Both the position numbers and the translations under genes were made by a program. A model generated the notes under the pieces. It saw only the letters and a program-made list of their open reading frames with translations, ran no database searches and was not told where the DNA came from. Positions 1 through 9,391 of a DNA stretch of 64,000 nucleotides are shown one piece after another (position 1 is the first letter of the stretch; each line of letters begins with the position of its first letter). Source of the DNA: Roseospira goensis (lineage in GTDB: Bacteria > Pseudomonadota > Alphaproteobacteria > Rhodospirillales > Rhodospirillaceae); NCBI RefSeq assembly GCF_014197795.1, contig NZ_JACIGI010000003.1, positions 1-64,000 of the forward strand, given 5' to 3'.

Positions 1-95
1 CGCCGGAAACGGCGGTCCTAACCTCACCGACAGCACCGATTTTCGCCGCTGTCGATGGGGAAAGGGGGAAACCACACCGCTTTTTCCGCAGCCTG

Positions 96-353
96 CTAGT
101 CCTGGACCGCATCCGGTGCGTGCGTCGCCCGCGCGCGGTAGTGCGCCAGCACATGGACCCTCAGGGCACTGGACAGGTTGAGGCGCGGTCCGTGCGGGCC
201 GGCGGCACGGGCGGCATCCACCTCGGTGACGATGTCCGCGACGGTGCGGCCCTCGGCCGCCGCGATGTCGCGCAAGGCGTCCCAGAACGGGTCCTCCAGC
301 GAGACACTGGTCGGATGGCCGGCGATGGTGATCGAGCGTTTGCGTCCGGTCAT
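96..353 (-). CDS. Ribbon-helix-helix domain protein
   Basis: An 85-residue protein that fits the RHH_4 type of ribbon-helix-helix proteins, which are small DNA-binding or antitoxin-like regulators common in alphaproteobacteria. The start MTGRKRSITIAGHPTSVSLE gives the basic first strand, followed by the two-helix region DPFWDALRDIAAAEGRTVADIV and a serine-rich segment (NLSSALRVHVLAHYR). Its start codon overlaps the stop of the upstream hydrolase gene as ATGA, so it is probably translationally coupled as the last gene of a four-gene minus-strand operon. No toxin partner is visible. The family call rests on pattern recognition, and the target DNA is unknown. Confidence 0.8.
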   Translation of the reverse strand: MTGRKRSITIAGHPTSVSLEDPFWDALRDIAAAEGRTVADIVTEVDAARAAGPHGPRLNLSSALRVHVLAHYRARATHAPDAVQD

Positions 354-1027
354 GCGCCGGGTTCGGGACGATCGGGGGCCGCCGGATCGTGCATGAACCG
401 GGCCGCGACCGTGACCGCCTCGGCCAGGGCCTGGGCCTCGGTGCGGCCGGAGGCCTTGCGCGGCTTGAAGCCGTGGTCGCCGTCCTCCAGCCAGTGCAGC
501 CGGATGGCCGGCGACAGGCGCAGACCCGGGACCACCTCCCGGCCGCCCATGGGATCGCGCGTGCCCTGGCAGATCAGGGTCGGGGTGCGCAGGTGTTCGA
601 GATGCGCCGTGCGCAGGCGGTCGGGGCGGCCCGCCGGGTGGACCGGGTAGCCCAGGCAGAGCAGGGCGCGCACCCCGGCATCGTCCGCGAGCAGGGAGGC
701 CATGCGTCCCCCCAAAGACTTGCCGCCGATGACCACGCGGTCGGCCGGGCCATGGGCGGCGATCATGGCCCGCCAGGTATCCAGGAGCACCGGTTCACGA
801 TCGGGCGGACGGCGGCGGCCGTCGCGGCGGCGCGCGGCCATGTAAGGGAACTCGAAGCGCACGACCCGCACGCCGGCCTCGGCGAGCCCTGTCGCCACGG
901 TCGTCATCCAGTCGGAGTCCATCGGGGCGCCGGCGCCGTGCGCCAGCAGCAGCCGCGGTCCGTCGGTCGGGCCGTCCTCCAGCACCGGCGGGCGAGGCGG
1001 CGCATCGGCGGTGGGCATGGTGGGCAT
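350..1027 (-). CDS. KANL3/Tex30-type alpha/beta hydrolase
   Basis: A 225-residue alpha/beta hydrolase of the small dienelactone-hydrolase-like type. The region LLLAHGAGAPMDSDWM carries the oxyanion-side HGAG motif. GGKSLGGRMAS is the nucleophile elbow with the catalytic serine, LICQGTRDPMG holds the likely acid, and LEDGDHGFKPRK supplies the histidine. I chose the ATG at 1027 because a longer in-frame start would overlap the TfoX-like gene; an ATG three codons downstream is also possible. The substrate is unknown. It ends overlapping the RHH gene by four bases and lies 19 bases after the TfoX-like gene, so it is inside an operon. Confidence 0.8.
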   Translation of the reverse strand: MPTMPTADAPPRPPVLEDGPTDGPRLLLAHGAGAPMDSDWMTTVATGLAEAGVRVVRFEFPYMAARRRDGRRRPPDREPVLLDTWRAMIAAHGPADRVVIGGKSLGGRMASLLADDAGVRALLCLGYPVHPAGRPDRLRTAHLEHLRTPTLICQGTRDPMGGREVVPGLRLSPAIRLHWLEDGDHGFKPRKASGRTEAQALAEAVTVAARFMHDPAAPDRPEPGA

Positions 1028-1046
1028 GGCGCGACCGGGCGCGCGG

Positions 1047-1469
1047 TCAGGACCCGGCGGCGGCGCGGGCGCGCTTGCCCGCTTCCCAGGCCGCCCGACC
1101 CCAGTCCGCCAGCATGTCCTCGTCGTCCAGAACGAACGGTGGTACCCGCCGGAAGCTGGCGGCCACCAGCGCACCCCCGCCCGGCGGCTCGAAGTGGGTC
1201 ATGATATCGGCCGCCGCCTTCTCGGAGTCGGTGTCGGCTGAGGTGTCGTCTGCGGTGTCGGCGTCACGCTCGGCGGCGTCGTAGGCCGCGCGGGTGCGGG
1301 CATCGACGCGGAACAGCAGAACCCCGTCCTGGATCACGCCGAACAGCGTCCCCTTGAGGTATAGGCCGATGGTTGCGCCGCTGTGGCGGGTCTCGACCCC
1401 GCCCAGCGCGGCGCGCAGCAGCGGCAGCACCGCGTCGGCCACGTGCGCGGCGCGGGCCAGCGTCGTCAT
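1047..1469 (-). CDS. TfoX N-terminal-domain family protein
   Basis: A 140-residue protein resembling the TfoX N-terminal domain fold. Signs are the segments SGATIGLYLKGTLFGVIQDG and LLFRVDARTRAAYDAA, then an acidic Asp/Thr-rich insert (about residues 66-90), then FEPPGGGALVAASFRRVPPFV with a C-terminal helical tail. In gammaproteobacteria TfoX domains act in competence regulation, but most stand-alone alphaproteobacterial members are uncharacterised. The ATG overlaps the stop of the DUF2794 gene by four bases. The acidic insert is longer than usual and may be a flexible linker. Confidence 0.7.
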   Translation of the reverse strand: MTTLARAAHVADAVLPLLRAALGGVETRHSGATIGLYLKGTLFGVIQDGVLLFRVDARTRAAYDAAERDADTADDTSADTDSEKAAADIMTHFEPPGGGALVAASFRRVPPFVLDDEDMLADWGRAAWEAGKRARAAAGS

Positions 1470-1834
1470 GACGAGCCCCGCAGCTTGATCGGCCGGTCGA
1501 ACACGGCCAGCACGTCCAGCAGGGCGGATCCCCGCGCCAGGGTCTCGCGGCCGGTCAACACCGTGTACTGGTGCGCGGGCGGCGCCAGCGTTCCCGTTCC
1601 GCGCGATTGGGGGCCGCGGGCCTGCTTGGTGATGATGTACTGCGGGCGTTCCAGGCTGCTGCGGAAGACCGCGAAGCGGGCCATGCCGTCGCTCTGGTCG
1701 ATGGCGTAGTCACGCCACTCGCCGCGCATGACGCGGCGGCTGTACAGGGACAGCAGGGAGTTCATTTCCGATCGGGTGAAATGGACGAGGGGGGTGCCGC
1801 GCCGGTATTCGAGCAGGCGGACGATCTTCGACAT
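1466..1834 (-). CDS. DUF2794 family protein
   Basis: A 122-residue conserved alphaproteobacterial protein of unknown function. It matches the DUF2794 pattern: N-terminal VHFTRSEMNSLLSLYSRRV, a central GEWRDYAIDQSDGMARFAVF, and RPQYIITKQ before a Gly/Pro loop. It has no signal peptide or membrane segment, so it is probably cytosolic. It is the first gene of the four-gene minus-strand operon with the TfoX-like, hydrolase and RHH genes, with four-base start/stop overlaps at two junctions. The 222 bases upstream, up to the lipoprotein gene, show no feature I can name. Confidence 0.8.
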   Translation of the reverse strand: MSKIVRLLEYRRGTPLVHFTRSEMNSLLSLYSRRVMRGEWRDYAIDQSDGMARFAVFRSSLERPQYIITKQARGPQSRGTGTLAPPAHQYTVLTGRETLARGSALLDVLAVFDRPIKLRGSS

Positions 1835-2056
1835 GGGCGCTCCACTGCTTCCCGGTCCCCTGCGTCCCGGGACCCCTGTATGGTCGCGTCGCGGGGCATT
1901 GTCAGCCGAGTCGTCGACCCTGTCGAGACCTAACTGGCCGCTGCCGCGGCTGAGGTGTGTCGGCTCGTCCGCCGGCGGCGAGCGGCCGGCGCAGGCTACA
2001 GCCGGTCGCCCGAAGCCGGACTCACGCCGAGCTCCGACGTCGGACGCGACGCCGCG

Positions 2057-2575
2057 TTAGCGTTGCCCCGGACGCGGGCCGACCATGGGGCCGGCCAGAT
2101 CCCGGGAACTGATGACGTGGCGAGGATCGGTCACCAGGCGGCCGTTCTCGCCCGGAACCGCTTTATCATAACAGGTGATGCCGCCGATCGAGCGGTAGCA
2201 GTACAGCCGCGTCTCGACCGGCATATTGGCAGGCAACGGTTGCACGCAGTAGTACCCGCCGTCGCCATAGCGGACCGTGGAGCAGTCGTGTCCGGTCACG
2301 AGCGAGACGACGTGGTCGGGAATGGTCTTGTCGGAGGCCACCACCGAGGCGATGTTGACGGCGCCGGCGGTCAGCGTCACCGGATGGGTGGCGACGTCGT
2401 ACATGGTATCGCAGCCGGCCAGCGCGACCAGCGCCGTAGCCCCAGCCAGGCCCCCGGCCAGGGCGCCGGCCCCGCGCTTCCAGGGGGACCGGCGTGCGGT
2501 CCGTCGTGTGGCCCATGGTGTCGCCCATGGAGTGGCCCCGCCTGTCTCAGGCCGCCGCCTGGTGTTCGCGTCCAT
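2057..2575 (-). CDS. Putative lipoprotein, unknown function
   Basis: I do not recognise this protein. With the ATG at 2575 it has 172 residues: a basic N-terminus, a hydrophobic stretch, and a lipobox ending LVALAGC, so it is probably an envelope lipoprotein. The mature part has four cysteines in two groups (HDCSTVRYGDGGYYC and YCYRSIGGITCYDKAV), suggesting disulfides. The start was chosen for the G-rich sequence just upstream. A longer form starting at 2632 would add 19 unlikely residues before the signal peptide. The basic region before the hydrophobic core is long (about 30 residues) for a lipoprotein signal. Confidence 0.6.
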   Translation of the reverse strand: MDANTRRRPETGGATPWATPWATRRTARRSPWKRGAGALAGGLAGATALVALAGCDTMYDVATHPVTLTAGAVNIASVVASDKTIPDHVVSLVTGHDCSTVRYGDGGYYCVQPLPANMPVETRLYCYRSIGGITCYDKAVPGENGRLVTDPRHVISSRDLAGPMVGPRPGQR

Positions 2576-2764
2576 CACGCCCCCGCCCCATTCCTCGTCG
2601 CTCCCGTCCCGCCGCTCCAGCCGCCGATGCATACGTCGGGCGGCATCGACCGGCCCACCGAGGCTGCCGTTGCAAGCGCGGTCTGGTCACCCTACCTGCC
2701 CCGGGGTTAAGGATCGTTGAATCCGGCGCCCCTTTCCCCGCCACCACGGAGGCTCGATACCGCC

Positions 2765-3319
2765 ATGGCCGTGCATACCCCGATCTGCGATTTCGGTTGG
2801 CGCGCTCCCGATTTCTCGCTCCCCGGCACCGATGGCCGCACCTGGACGCTGGCCGACGTGCGCGGACCGCGCGCCACCCTGATCGTGTTCATCTGCAACC
2901 ACTGCCCCTACGTCAAGGCGGTCATCGACCGGCTGGTGCGCGATGCCCACGCGCTCATGGACGTGGGCGTCGGCGTGGCCGCCATCTGCTCCAACGACCC
3001 GGTGCAGTACCCCGACGACTCCTTCGACAACATGACGCGGTTCGCCGCCGACCACGGGTTCCGCTTCCCCTACCTGCACGATGCAACGCAGGAGATCGCG
3101 CGGGCCTATGACGCCGTGTGCACGCCCGACTTCTTCGGCTTCGACCGCGACCTGGGGCTTCAGTACCGAGGCCGCCTGGACTCCTCGGGCAAGCAGCCGG
3201 CGGGGCCCGACGCCCGCCGCGAGTTGTACGAGGCCATGATGGCGGTCGCCGAAACCGGGCAGGGACCGCGCGAGCAGACCCCGTCGATGGGCTGTTCGAT
3301 CAAGTGGAAGGCGGCCTGA
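2765..3319 (+). CDS. Thioredoxin-like (AhpC/TSA-fold) protein
   Basis: A 184-residue soluble thioredoxin-fold protein. FGWRAPDFSLPGTDGRTWTL and RGPRATLIVFICNHCPYVKA match the stand-alone thioredoxin family protein group whose active-site segment is CNHCPY. The rest keeps the peroxiredoxin-like order (ICSNDPVQYPDDSFDNM, then DAVCTPDFFGFD). The role is probably thiol redox or peroxide handling, with the substrate unknown. The ATG at 2765 is preceded by a GGAGG-like site and begins the conserved part; an in-frame ATG 16 codons upstream lies before that site. Confidence 0.85.
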   Translation: MAVHTPICDFGWRAPDFSLPGTDGRTWTLADVRGPRATLIVFICNHCPYVKAVIDRLVRDAHALMDVGVGVAAICSNDPVQYPDDSFDNMTRFAADHGFRFPYLHDATQEIARAYDAVCTPDFFGFDRDLGLQYRGRLDSSGKQPAGPDARRELYEAMMAVAETGQGPREQTPSMGCSIKWKAA

Positions 3320-3453
3320 GCCGGCGTCCGGCGACCGCGCGGCTCCCGCGTTGCCTTCCCGGCATGCGCTGATTATGGTGTGCGACCGGTCCCGCCCCGG
3401 TGACCGGCCACTGTCGCACGACCGCCCCGCACAGAGGACTCGAGGAGACACCC

Positions 3454-4200
3454 GTGGCGAAAACGCCCAGGCGCGCCCGCGAAGACGATCAGGCCCCGTC
3501 CGCGCCCGACGATCTGGATCCGGCCCAGGCCGCCCTGTTCCGCGAGGTCGAGGAAGACCTGCGCGCGGAGCAGATGCAGAAGCTGTGGAAACGCTACGGC
3601 GGCTATGTGATCGCCGCGGCGGTTCTGGTGGTGGGCATCGTGGCCGGGATGCAGGGTTGGACCGCCTGGCAGGCGTCGGTCCGGGCTGACGAGGCCGAAC
3701 GCTACTACGCGGCCGTGCGCGGTCAGGGGGTCGATCGTCCCGCGCTGGATGTGCTCGCGCAGGAGGGGCGCACCGGCTACGCCGATCTGGCGGCGCTCCA
3801 GGCCGCCAACGCCCTGGTCGAGGCGGGGGACGAGGCCGGCGCCGTCGCGGCCTACGACGCGCTGTCCGCCGACGGCGGCGCGCCGCAGCCGATGCGCGAT
3901 CTGGCGACCGTGCTGGCGGCGCTGCATGCCATGGACACCGAGAGCGCCGGCGCCGTGCGCGGCCGGCTGGCGCCGCTCGATACCGAGGCCGGCCCGTGGC
4001 GGTTCATGGCGCGGGAACTGCTGGCCGTGCTGGCGTTGCGCGAGGGCGACACCGCCGCAGCCCGGACCGCGTTCGCCGATCTGAAGGAGGCCCGCGAGGC
4101 GCCGCCGGGCGTGCGTTCGCGCGCGGCCGAAATGCTCTCCATGCTGGGCGGGCCGGCCCCGGGCGAGGGCGACGGGGCCGCACCGGAGGCCGAGGGCTGA
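3454..4200 (+). CDS. YfgM-like tetratricopeptide membrane protein
   Basis: A 248-residue protein of the TPR_21/YfgM type, an ancillary inner-membrane factor thought to link the Sec translocon with periplasmic folding. It has an acidic cytosolic N-terminus, the conserved RAEQMQKLWKRYGGYVIAAA, one membrane helix (about residues 47-68), then a periplasmic part of Ala-rich helical repeats. The GTG start at 3454 is preceded by GAGGA at normal spacing; an upstream ATG would have no ribosome site. It sits four bases before bamB and upstream of der, the usual yfgM-bamB-der order. Confidence 0.85.
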   Translation: MAKTPRRAREDDQAPSAPDDLDPAQAALFREVEEDLRAEQMQKLWKRYGGYVIAAAVLVVGIVAGMQGWTAWQASVRADEAERYYAAVRGQGVDRPALDVLAQEGRTGYADLAALQAANALVEAGDEAGAVAAYDALSADGGAPQPMRDLATVLAALHAMDTESAGAVRGRLAPLDTEAGPWRFMARELLAVLALREGDTAAARTAFADLKEAREAPPGVRSRAAEMLSMLGGPAPGEGDGAAPEAEG

Positions 4201-4204
4201 GGCG

Positions 4205-5548
4205 ATGACGAACGGCGGCATGGGGCGCGGACGCGCGGGTCTCGCGATCGGGCTGGTGGCGGCGCTGGCCGGCTGCGGCTGGATCGGGGCGGAGACCCAG
4301 GATCCGTTGCCGGGCACGCGCATCAGCGTGCTGGAGCGCGAGGTGCGCCTGTCGCCGACCGTGGCCGGCGAGGCGGGCGAGATCCGGCTGCCGGCTCCCG
4401 CGCCCAACGACGACTGGCCGATGGCCGGCGGTTACGCCAACCACGCCATGCACCACATGAGTCTGGGCGAGGCGCCGGCGCTCGCCTGGCGCACCGACAT
4501 CGGCACCGGCTCGGGGTCGCGCGACGCGCTGCTGGCCGAGCCGGTCATCGGCGGCGGGCGCATCTACACCATCGACGCCGAGGCCGAGGTGCGGGCCTAC
4601 GATCTCGCCACCGGCGACCTGCTGTGGAGCGTCTGGCTGCCCGATCGCGCCCGCGAGGAGGACGACGGCTACCTTCTGGGCGGCGGTCTGGCCTTCGGGG
4701 CCGATGGCCGGCTCTATGCGACCACGGGCTTCGCCAAGGTCATCGCCCTCGACGCCGCGAGCGGCCAGGAAATCTGGCGCGAAGAGGTCGGCGTGCCGAT
4801 CCGGGCAGCGCCCACGCTCAACAGCGGCCGCGTGTTCGTGGTCACCGTCGACAACCAGACCATCGCCCTCGCCGCTCAGGACGGCCGCAAGCTGTGGACT
4901 CATGCCGGCTCGCCCGAGGTCGCCAGCCTGCTGGGCACACCCGCCCCGGCGGTCGACCAGGGCGCGGTGATCGTTGCCTATTCGTCCGGCGAGCTGTACG
5001 CGCTGCGGGTGGAGACCGGCGCCGTGCTGTGGCAGGACAGCGTCACCACGGTGCGCCGGACCGATGCCGCGGGCAATCTGCGCGACATCCGGGCGCGGCC
5101 GGTGATGGCCGGCAACCGCGTCTATGTGGTCGGCCACAGCGGCCTGATGACCGCCATTGACCTGGCGACGGGCGAACGCATCTGGCAGGCGGAGCTGGGC
5201 GGCGTGCATCAGCCCTGGATCGCCGGCCGCACACTGTACGTCATCACCGCCGAGGCCGATCTGGTCGCGGTTTCGGCCGACGACGGCCGCATTCTCTGGG
5301 TCACGCCCCTGCAACGCTGGGAGGATCCCGACGACAAGGAGGGGCCGATCACCTGGGGCGGCCCGCTGCTGGCATCCGACCGCCTGATCGTGACCGGCAG
5401 TAACGAGGAGATTCTCGCCGTCTCGCCCTACGACGGCCGCGTGCTGGGCTACGTCGAGGCCCCGGCCGGCATCACCCTTCCGCCGGTGCTGGCGGCCGAT
5501 ACCCTCCTCATCCTCACCGACAACGGCGACCTGATCGCCTACCGGTAG
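4205..5548 (+). CDS. bamB: Outer membrane protein assembly factor BamB
   Basis: A 447-residue lipoprotein of the BamB family, a beta-propeller subunit of the BAM complex that inserts outer-membrane proteins. The signal peptide ends in the lipobox LVAALAGC. The mature chain carries repeated PQQ-type blades, for example [47 protein letters not shown] and [16 protein letters not shown]. It follows the YfgM-like gene by four bases and precedes der, the conserved neighbourhood in alphaproteobacteria. Length and order fit a complete gene. Confidence 0.93.
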   Translation: MTNGGMGRGRAGLAIGLVAALAGCGWIGAETQDPLPGTRISVLEREVRLSPTVAGEAGEIRLPAPAPNDDWPMAGGYANHAMHHMSLGEAPALAWRTDIGTGSGSRDALLAEPVIGGGRIYTIDAEAEVRAYDLATGDLLWSVWLPDRAREEDDGYLLGGGLAFGADGRLYATTGFAKVIALDAASGQEIWREEVGVPIRAAPTLNSGRVFVVTVDNQTIALAAQDGRKLWTHAGSPEVASLLGTPAPAVDQGAVIVAYSSGELYALRVETGAVLWQDSVTTVRRTDAAGNLRDIRARPVMAGNRVYVVGHSGLMTAIDLATGERIWQAELGGVHQPWIAGRTLYVITAEADLVAVSADDGRILWVTPLQRWEDPDDKEGPITWGGPLLASDRLIVTGSNEEILAVSPYDGRVLGYVEAPAGITLPPVLAADTLLILTDNGDLIAYR

Positions 5549-5625
5549 GACGACACCCGCGCCCCGGCGTGCCGGGCGCCCCCGGGTCGGTGCCGCCGAC
5601 CCGGCCCTTTGCGAGTCCCCGTTTC

Positions 5626-7083
5626 ATGACACCGTTGACCGTCGCCATCATCGGCCGCCCCAATGTGGGCAAGTCCACCCTGTTCAACCGGCTGGCCGGG
5701 CGCCGGCTGGCGATCGTCCATGACCAGCCGGGGGTGACGCGGGACCGCCGCTTCGCCGACGGCCGGCTGGGCGACATGGCGCTGCGGCTGGTCGACACCG
5801 CCGGCCTGGAGGAGGCGCCGGCCGATGCCCTGGAGACCCGCATGCGGCATCAGACCGAGCGGGCCATGGCCGAGGCCGACGTGGTGCTGATGCTGATCGA
5901 CGCCCGCACCGGCGTGACCCCCATGGACGCCCATTTCGCCCAGGTGCTGCGGGAATCCCCGACCCCGGTCGTGCTGGTCGCCAACAAGTGCGAGGGGGGC
6001 GCGGGCGAGGCCGGGCTGTACGAGTCCTACGGGCTCGGCCTGGGCGATCCGGTGCCGCTGTCGGCCGAGCACGGCGAGGGGTTGGCGCTGCTGTACGAGG
6101 CCCTGCTGCCGCACGAGGCGGCCCTGCATGAGCGCCAGGCCGCCGCGGGCGAGGCCGGGGCGCCGGACGGCGCGGATGCGGCGGGCGCGGAGGCGCTGCC
6201 GCCCGACCTGGAGGCGCGCGCCATGGCCGGCGCCGAGGACGACGCCGAGCCCGAGCCCGACGACCCCGGCCGGCCGCTCAACCTCGCCATCGTCGGCCGC
6301 CCCAACACCGGCAAGTCGACCCTGGTCAACCGTCTGATCGGGGACGACCGCCTGCTGACCGGGCCGGAAGCGGGCGTGACCCGCGACTCCATCACCGTCG
6401 ACTGGACGCACCGCGGCCGCCCGGTGCGGCTGGTCGACACCGCCGGCCTGCGCCGCAAGGGCCGGGTGACCGACAGCCTGGAGAAGCTGTCGGTCGCGGA
6501 CACCCTCAACGCCATCCGCCTGGCCGAGGTGGTGGTGCTGATGATGGACGCTGACATGGTGATGGACCGCCAGGACCTGACCATCGCCCGCATGGTGGTG
6601 GAGGAGGGCCGCGCCTTGGTGCTGGCGGTCAACAAGTGGGACGCCGCCGCCGACCGTGAGGCCACCCTGCGGCGCGTGCGCGACCGCCTGGAGACCTCGC
6701 TGGCCCAGGTGCGGGGGCTCCCGTTCGTGACCGTCTCGGCGTTGCAGGGCCGCAACCTGGACCGCCTGATGGACACGGTGTTCGAGATGCACGCGCGCTG
6801 GAACGTGCGCGTCTCCACCGGCCGCCTGAACCGCTGGCTGGCGGGGATGACCGGCGAGCATCCGCCGCCCATGGGCAAGCACGGCAAGCGCATCCGGCTG
6901 CGCTACATGACCCAGGCCAAGGCTCGGCCGCCTACCTTCGCGGTGTTCTGCAGCCGGCCCGAGGATCTGCCCGACAGCTATGTGCGCTACCTGGTCAACG
7001 GTCTGCGCGAGGCGTTCGGATTCGACGGGGTACCGGTGCGCCTGTTCCTGCGCAAGAGCGAGAACCCGTACGCGAAGGGATGA
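5626..7083 (+). CDS. der: Ribosome biogenesis GTPase Der
   Basis: A 485-residue double GTPase needed for 50S ribosome assembly. The first G domain has GRPNVGKS (residues 10-17) and DTAG; the second has GRPNTGKS (about 224-231), DTAGLRRKG and NKWD. The C-terminal KH-like domain includes [15 protein letters not shown] and the typical ending SENPYAKG. The linker between the G domains is unusually Ala/Glu/Asp-rich (about 165-215). I chose the ATG at 5626 because family members start right before the first P-loop; an upstream in-frame start adds 19 unconserved residues. Confidence 0.96.
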   Translation: MTPLTVAIIGRPNVGKSTLFNRLAGRRLAIVHDQPGVTRDRRFADGRLGDMALRLVDTAGLEEAPADALETRMRHQTERAMAEADVVLMLIDARTGVTPMDAHFAQVLRESPTPVVLVANKCEGGAGEAGLYESYGLGLGDPVPLSAEHGEGLALLYEALLPHEAALHERQAAAGEAGAPDGADAAGAEALPPDLEARAMAGAEDDAEPEPDDPGRPLNLAIVGRPNTGKSTLVNRLIGDDRLLTGPEAGVTRDSITVDWTHRGRPVRLVDTAGLRRKGRVTDSLEKLSVADTLNAIRLAEVVVLMMDADMVMDRQDLTIARMVVEEGRALVLAVNKWDAAADREATLRRVRDRLETSLAQVRGLPFVTVSALQGRNLDRLMDTVFEMHARWNVRVSTGRLNRWLAGMTGEHPPPMGKHGKRIRLRYMTQAKARPPTFAVFCSRPEDLPDSYVRYLVNGLREAFGFDGVPVRLFLRKSENPYAKG

Positions 7084-7099
7084 TCGGGGGTGGCCGTCT

Positions 7100-7207
7100 G
7101 GCGCCCACGCGCCCGTGTGGGCGCCGGGTAGTCTGGTCGGCTCTTGTCCTGACTCGTCAGAACAAGAGCCATCCGCGGCTTCGCGGCGCCGGTGCGGTCG
7201 CACCGGC
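7100..7207. terminator. Three consecutive hairpins between convergent genes
   Basis: Three strong stem-loops fill the gap between der and the convergent minus-strand gene. The first has arms of nine bases at 7100-7108 and 7117-7125. The second has arms GGCTCTTGT and ACAAGAGCC (7139-7147, 7162-7170) plus an inner CTGAC/GTCAG stem. The third pairs 7188-7196 with 7199-7207. None has a clear T-tract, so bidirectional termination or mRNA 3-prime protection is inferred from position. Confidence 0.5.
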
Positions 7208-7216
7208 CGGCCGGTA

Positions 7217-7618
7217 TTACGGTCCTTCCGCCACCGTCCGCCCCGCGTCTGTCAGCTTGCAGACCTGCCAATCCGGCTTGACCGGGTTGGCGAACCAGGG
7301 CTCGGCCCAGCCGGCGTCCAGGCACGCCTGAACCAGGCGGCGGCTGACCCGCCGGCCGTTGGCGTCGAACAGGGGCAGCTTACCGCCCGGCTGCGCCAAG
7401 CCGCGTCGCAGCCAAGCCCGCTGGGCTTTGGTCGGTCTGGGGGCTTTGGTCGGTTTGGGAGCCGGTCCGGGACTCGGCGGCGGGGCAGGGGGCGAGTCGC
7501 CGGTCCCGGCCGCCGGCGGCGGCTTGACGCCGGCCGGCGCGCTGCGCAGGCTGCCGGGCGCGGCCGCCTCGTCGGCGGCATCGCGGGCAGCGGGTCCGGA
7601 TCGCGGGCGCGCGCTCAT
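7217..7618 (-). CDS. Conserved hypothetical protein
   Basis: A 133-residue protein with a disordered Pro/Ala/Lys-rich N-terminal half and a compact C-terminal domain. That domain runs from KAQRAWLRRGLAQPGGKLPL through RLVQACLDAGWAEPWFANP to CKLTDAGRTV, and looks like a small winged-helix or wHTH-type fold. I cannot name a family with certainty. The ATG at 7618 lies 36 bases from the start of the divergent cutA gene, so the two may share a regulatory region. The tail TDAGRTVAEGP resembles hypothetical proteins seen in Rhodospirillales. Confidence 0.65.
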   Translation of the reverse strand: MSARPRSGPAARDAADEAAAPGSLRSAPAGVKPPPAAGTGDSPPAPPPSPGPAPKPTKAPRPTKAQRAWLRRGLAQPGGKLPLFDANGRRVSRRLVQACLDAGWAEPWFANPVKPDWQVCKLTDAGRTVAEGP

Positions 7619-7654
7619 GCACGGCAGGATAGGCAGCCCGCCGGGAGGAGTCCA

Positions 7655-7978
7655 TTGGAATACTGTCTGGTTTACATGACCGCCGGCTCGCATGACGAGG
7701 CGGTGCGCATCGGGCACGAACTGGTGGCCGATCGGCTGGCGGCTTGCGTCAACGTCCTGGGCCCCATGACCTCGATCTACGAATGGGAGGGCCAGACCCA
7801 CGAGGATCCGGAGGTCGCTTTCGTCGCCAAGACCCGGCGCGACCTGGTGGATCGGCTGGCGGCGCGGGTGCAGGCGCTGCATTCCTATGATTGCGCCTGT
7901 GCGGTCGCCCTGCCCATCGTTGGCGGGCATCCCCCATTTCTTCAGTGGCTGGGCGAACAAACGGCCGCAGAAGGTTGA
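7655..7978 (+). CDS. cutA: Divalent-cation tolerance protein CutA
   Basis: A 107-residue CutA-family protein, a trimeric ferredoxin-like protein linked to metal tolerance. Conserved parts are CLVYMTAGSHDEAVRIGHEL, DRLAACVNVLGPMTSIYEWEG, the AFVAKT strand and PIVGGHPPFLQWL. The gene most likely starts at TTG 7655, which is preceded by a good GGAGG at 7644-7648; the first ATG (7676) would cut into the first beta strand. It is transcribed away from the upstream hypothetical gene and converges on ispDF. Confidence 0.9.
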   Translation: MEYCLVYMTAGSHDEAVRIGHELVADRLAACVNVLGPMTSIYEWEGQTHEDPEVAFVAKTRRDLVDRLAARVQALHSYDCACAVALPIVGGHPPFLQWLGEQTAAEG

Positions 7979-8008
7979 TATCGCAACCATCAACTCTCGC
8001 CCTCCGGC

Positions 8009-9196
8009 TTACCCCGGGAGCGATACCGTGGCGGCGGCCTGGGCGGCAATGCCTTCGCCGCGGCCGGTGAAGCCGAGCCGTTCGGTGGTGGTGGCCTTGA
8101 CCGCCACCCGGCCGCCGTCGAGTCCCAGGATCTCGGCGATGCGGCCGGCGATGGCGGCGCGGTGCGGGCCGACCTTGGGGCGCTCGCAGATCAGGGTGAG
8201 GTCCAGGTGCAGGATTCGTCCGCCCAGGGCCTCGACCAGCCCGCCAGCATGGCGCAAGAACACGTCCGAGGGCGCGCCCTTCCAGCGCGCCTCGCTGGGC
8301 GGGAAGTGGCGGCCGATGTCGCCGGCGGCAATGGCGCCGTAGATCGCGTCGGCCAGGGCATGCAGGCCGACGTCGGCGTCCGAGTGGCCCGACAGGCCCT
8401 GGGTGTGCGGGATGCGCACCCCGCCCAGGGTGACGTGGTCGCCGGGACCGAAGGCGTGCACGTCGAAGCCGGTGCCAACCCGGACCTCGCCCGCGCCGCG
8501 GAACCGGGCCTCGGCGCGGCGCAGGTCGTCGGCGGTGGTGACCTTGCCGTTGTCCTCCGCGCCCGGCACCAGCACGACCGTGCCGCCGGCCGCCTCCAGC
8601 ACCGCCGCGTCATCCGTCAGTGCCTGGCCGGCGGCGGCGCGGTGGGCGGCCCGGATAGCCTCGAACCGGAAGCCCTGCGGCGTCTGCGCGCGCCACAACC
8701 CGGCGCGGTCCACGGTCCCCGTGATGCGGCCGTCGGCGTCGGCGCGCTTCAGGGTGTCGGCCTGGGCGACGGCAGGGATGGCGCCGGCGTGGTGGTCCAG
8801 GGCAGCGATGACCCGGTCGATGACGCCGACGGTGACGAAGGGTCGCGCGGCGTCGTGGATCAGCACCTGGTCGGGCGCCAGTTCCGCCAGGCTTTCCAGG
8901 CCCAGGCGCACCGAGTCCTGGCGTTCGGCGCCGCCCGGCACCGGCTCCAGCAGGTCGAGGCCGCGCGCCGCCTGCTCGTAGAGCGGCCGGTCGTCGGGAT
9001 GGATGACGACGCGGATCGCGGACACGTCGGGGTGAGCGGCGAAGGTGGCCAGGCAATGCCGCAGGATCGGCCGCCCGCCCAGGGTCAGGTACTGCTTGGG
9101 CAGGCCGCCGCCCAGCCGGTAACCGCGCCCCGCCGCCACGATCAGGGCCACCCGCTTCGGTCCGCCCTTGCTCCCGCCTTGCACCGCCTCCGTCAT
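8009..9196 (-). CDS. ispDF: Bifunctional IspD/IspF isoprenoid enzyme
   Basis: A 395-residue fusion of two MEP-pathway enzymes. The N-terminal half is 4-diphosphocytidyl-2-C-methyl-D-erythritol synthase (Isp[21 protein letters not shown], then [10 protein letters not shown]). The C-terminal half is 2-C-methyl-D-erythritol 2,4-cyclodiphosphate synthase (Isp[57 protein letters not shown]). Such fusions are common in alpha- and epsilonproteobacteria. The ATG at 9196 begins just before the IspD nucleotide-binding motif. The 195 bases upstream, shared with the divergent cytochrome-assembly gene, show no clear promoter. Confidence 0.95.
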   Translation of the reverse strand: MTEAVQGGSKGGPKRVALIVAAGRGYRLGGGLPKQYLTLGGRPILRHCLATFAAHPDVSAIRVVIHPDDRPLYEQAARGLDLLEPVPGGAERQDSVRLGLESLAELAPDQVLIHDAARPFVTVGVIDRVIAALDHHAGAIPAVAQADTLKRADADGRITGTVDRAGLWRAQTPQGFRFEAIRAAHRAAAGQALTDDAAVLEAAGGTVVLVPGAEDNGKVTTADDLRRAEARFRGAGEVRVGTGFDVHAFGPGDHVTLGGVRIPHTQGLSGHSDADVGLHALADAIYGAIAAGDIGRHFPPSEARWKGAPSDVFLRHAGGLVEALGGRILHLDLTLICERPKVGPHRAAIAGRIAEILGLDGGRVAVKATTTERLGFTGRGEGIAAQAAATVSLPG

Positions 9197-9391
9197 GGTC
9201 GCCGTGTCCCTCGTCGCTCCGTTGTTTCGGTCCCATGGCGCCGAAGCGCCCCGCGGGCGGCGCAGGGTAGTGCATTCGGCCAGGGTCTGGAACGTCGTTC
9301 CGCGCCCGCGGCGCGGCCGCGGGGGCACGCTGTTCCGCAATTGCGAACGCCGCGCGTTGTGATGCCACCGATCGCGCGGTATAGTCCCGCC

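Noticed and set aside
1-95. A gene fragment at the window start
   Set aside because: The 95 bases before the RHH stop show no coding frame or structure that I can support.
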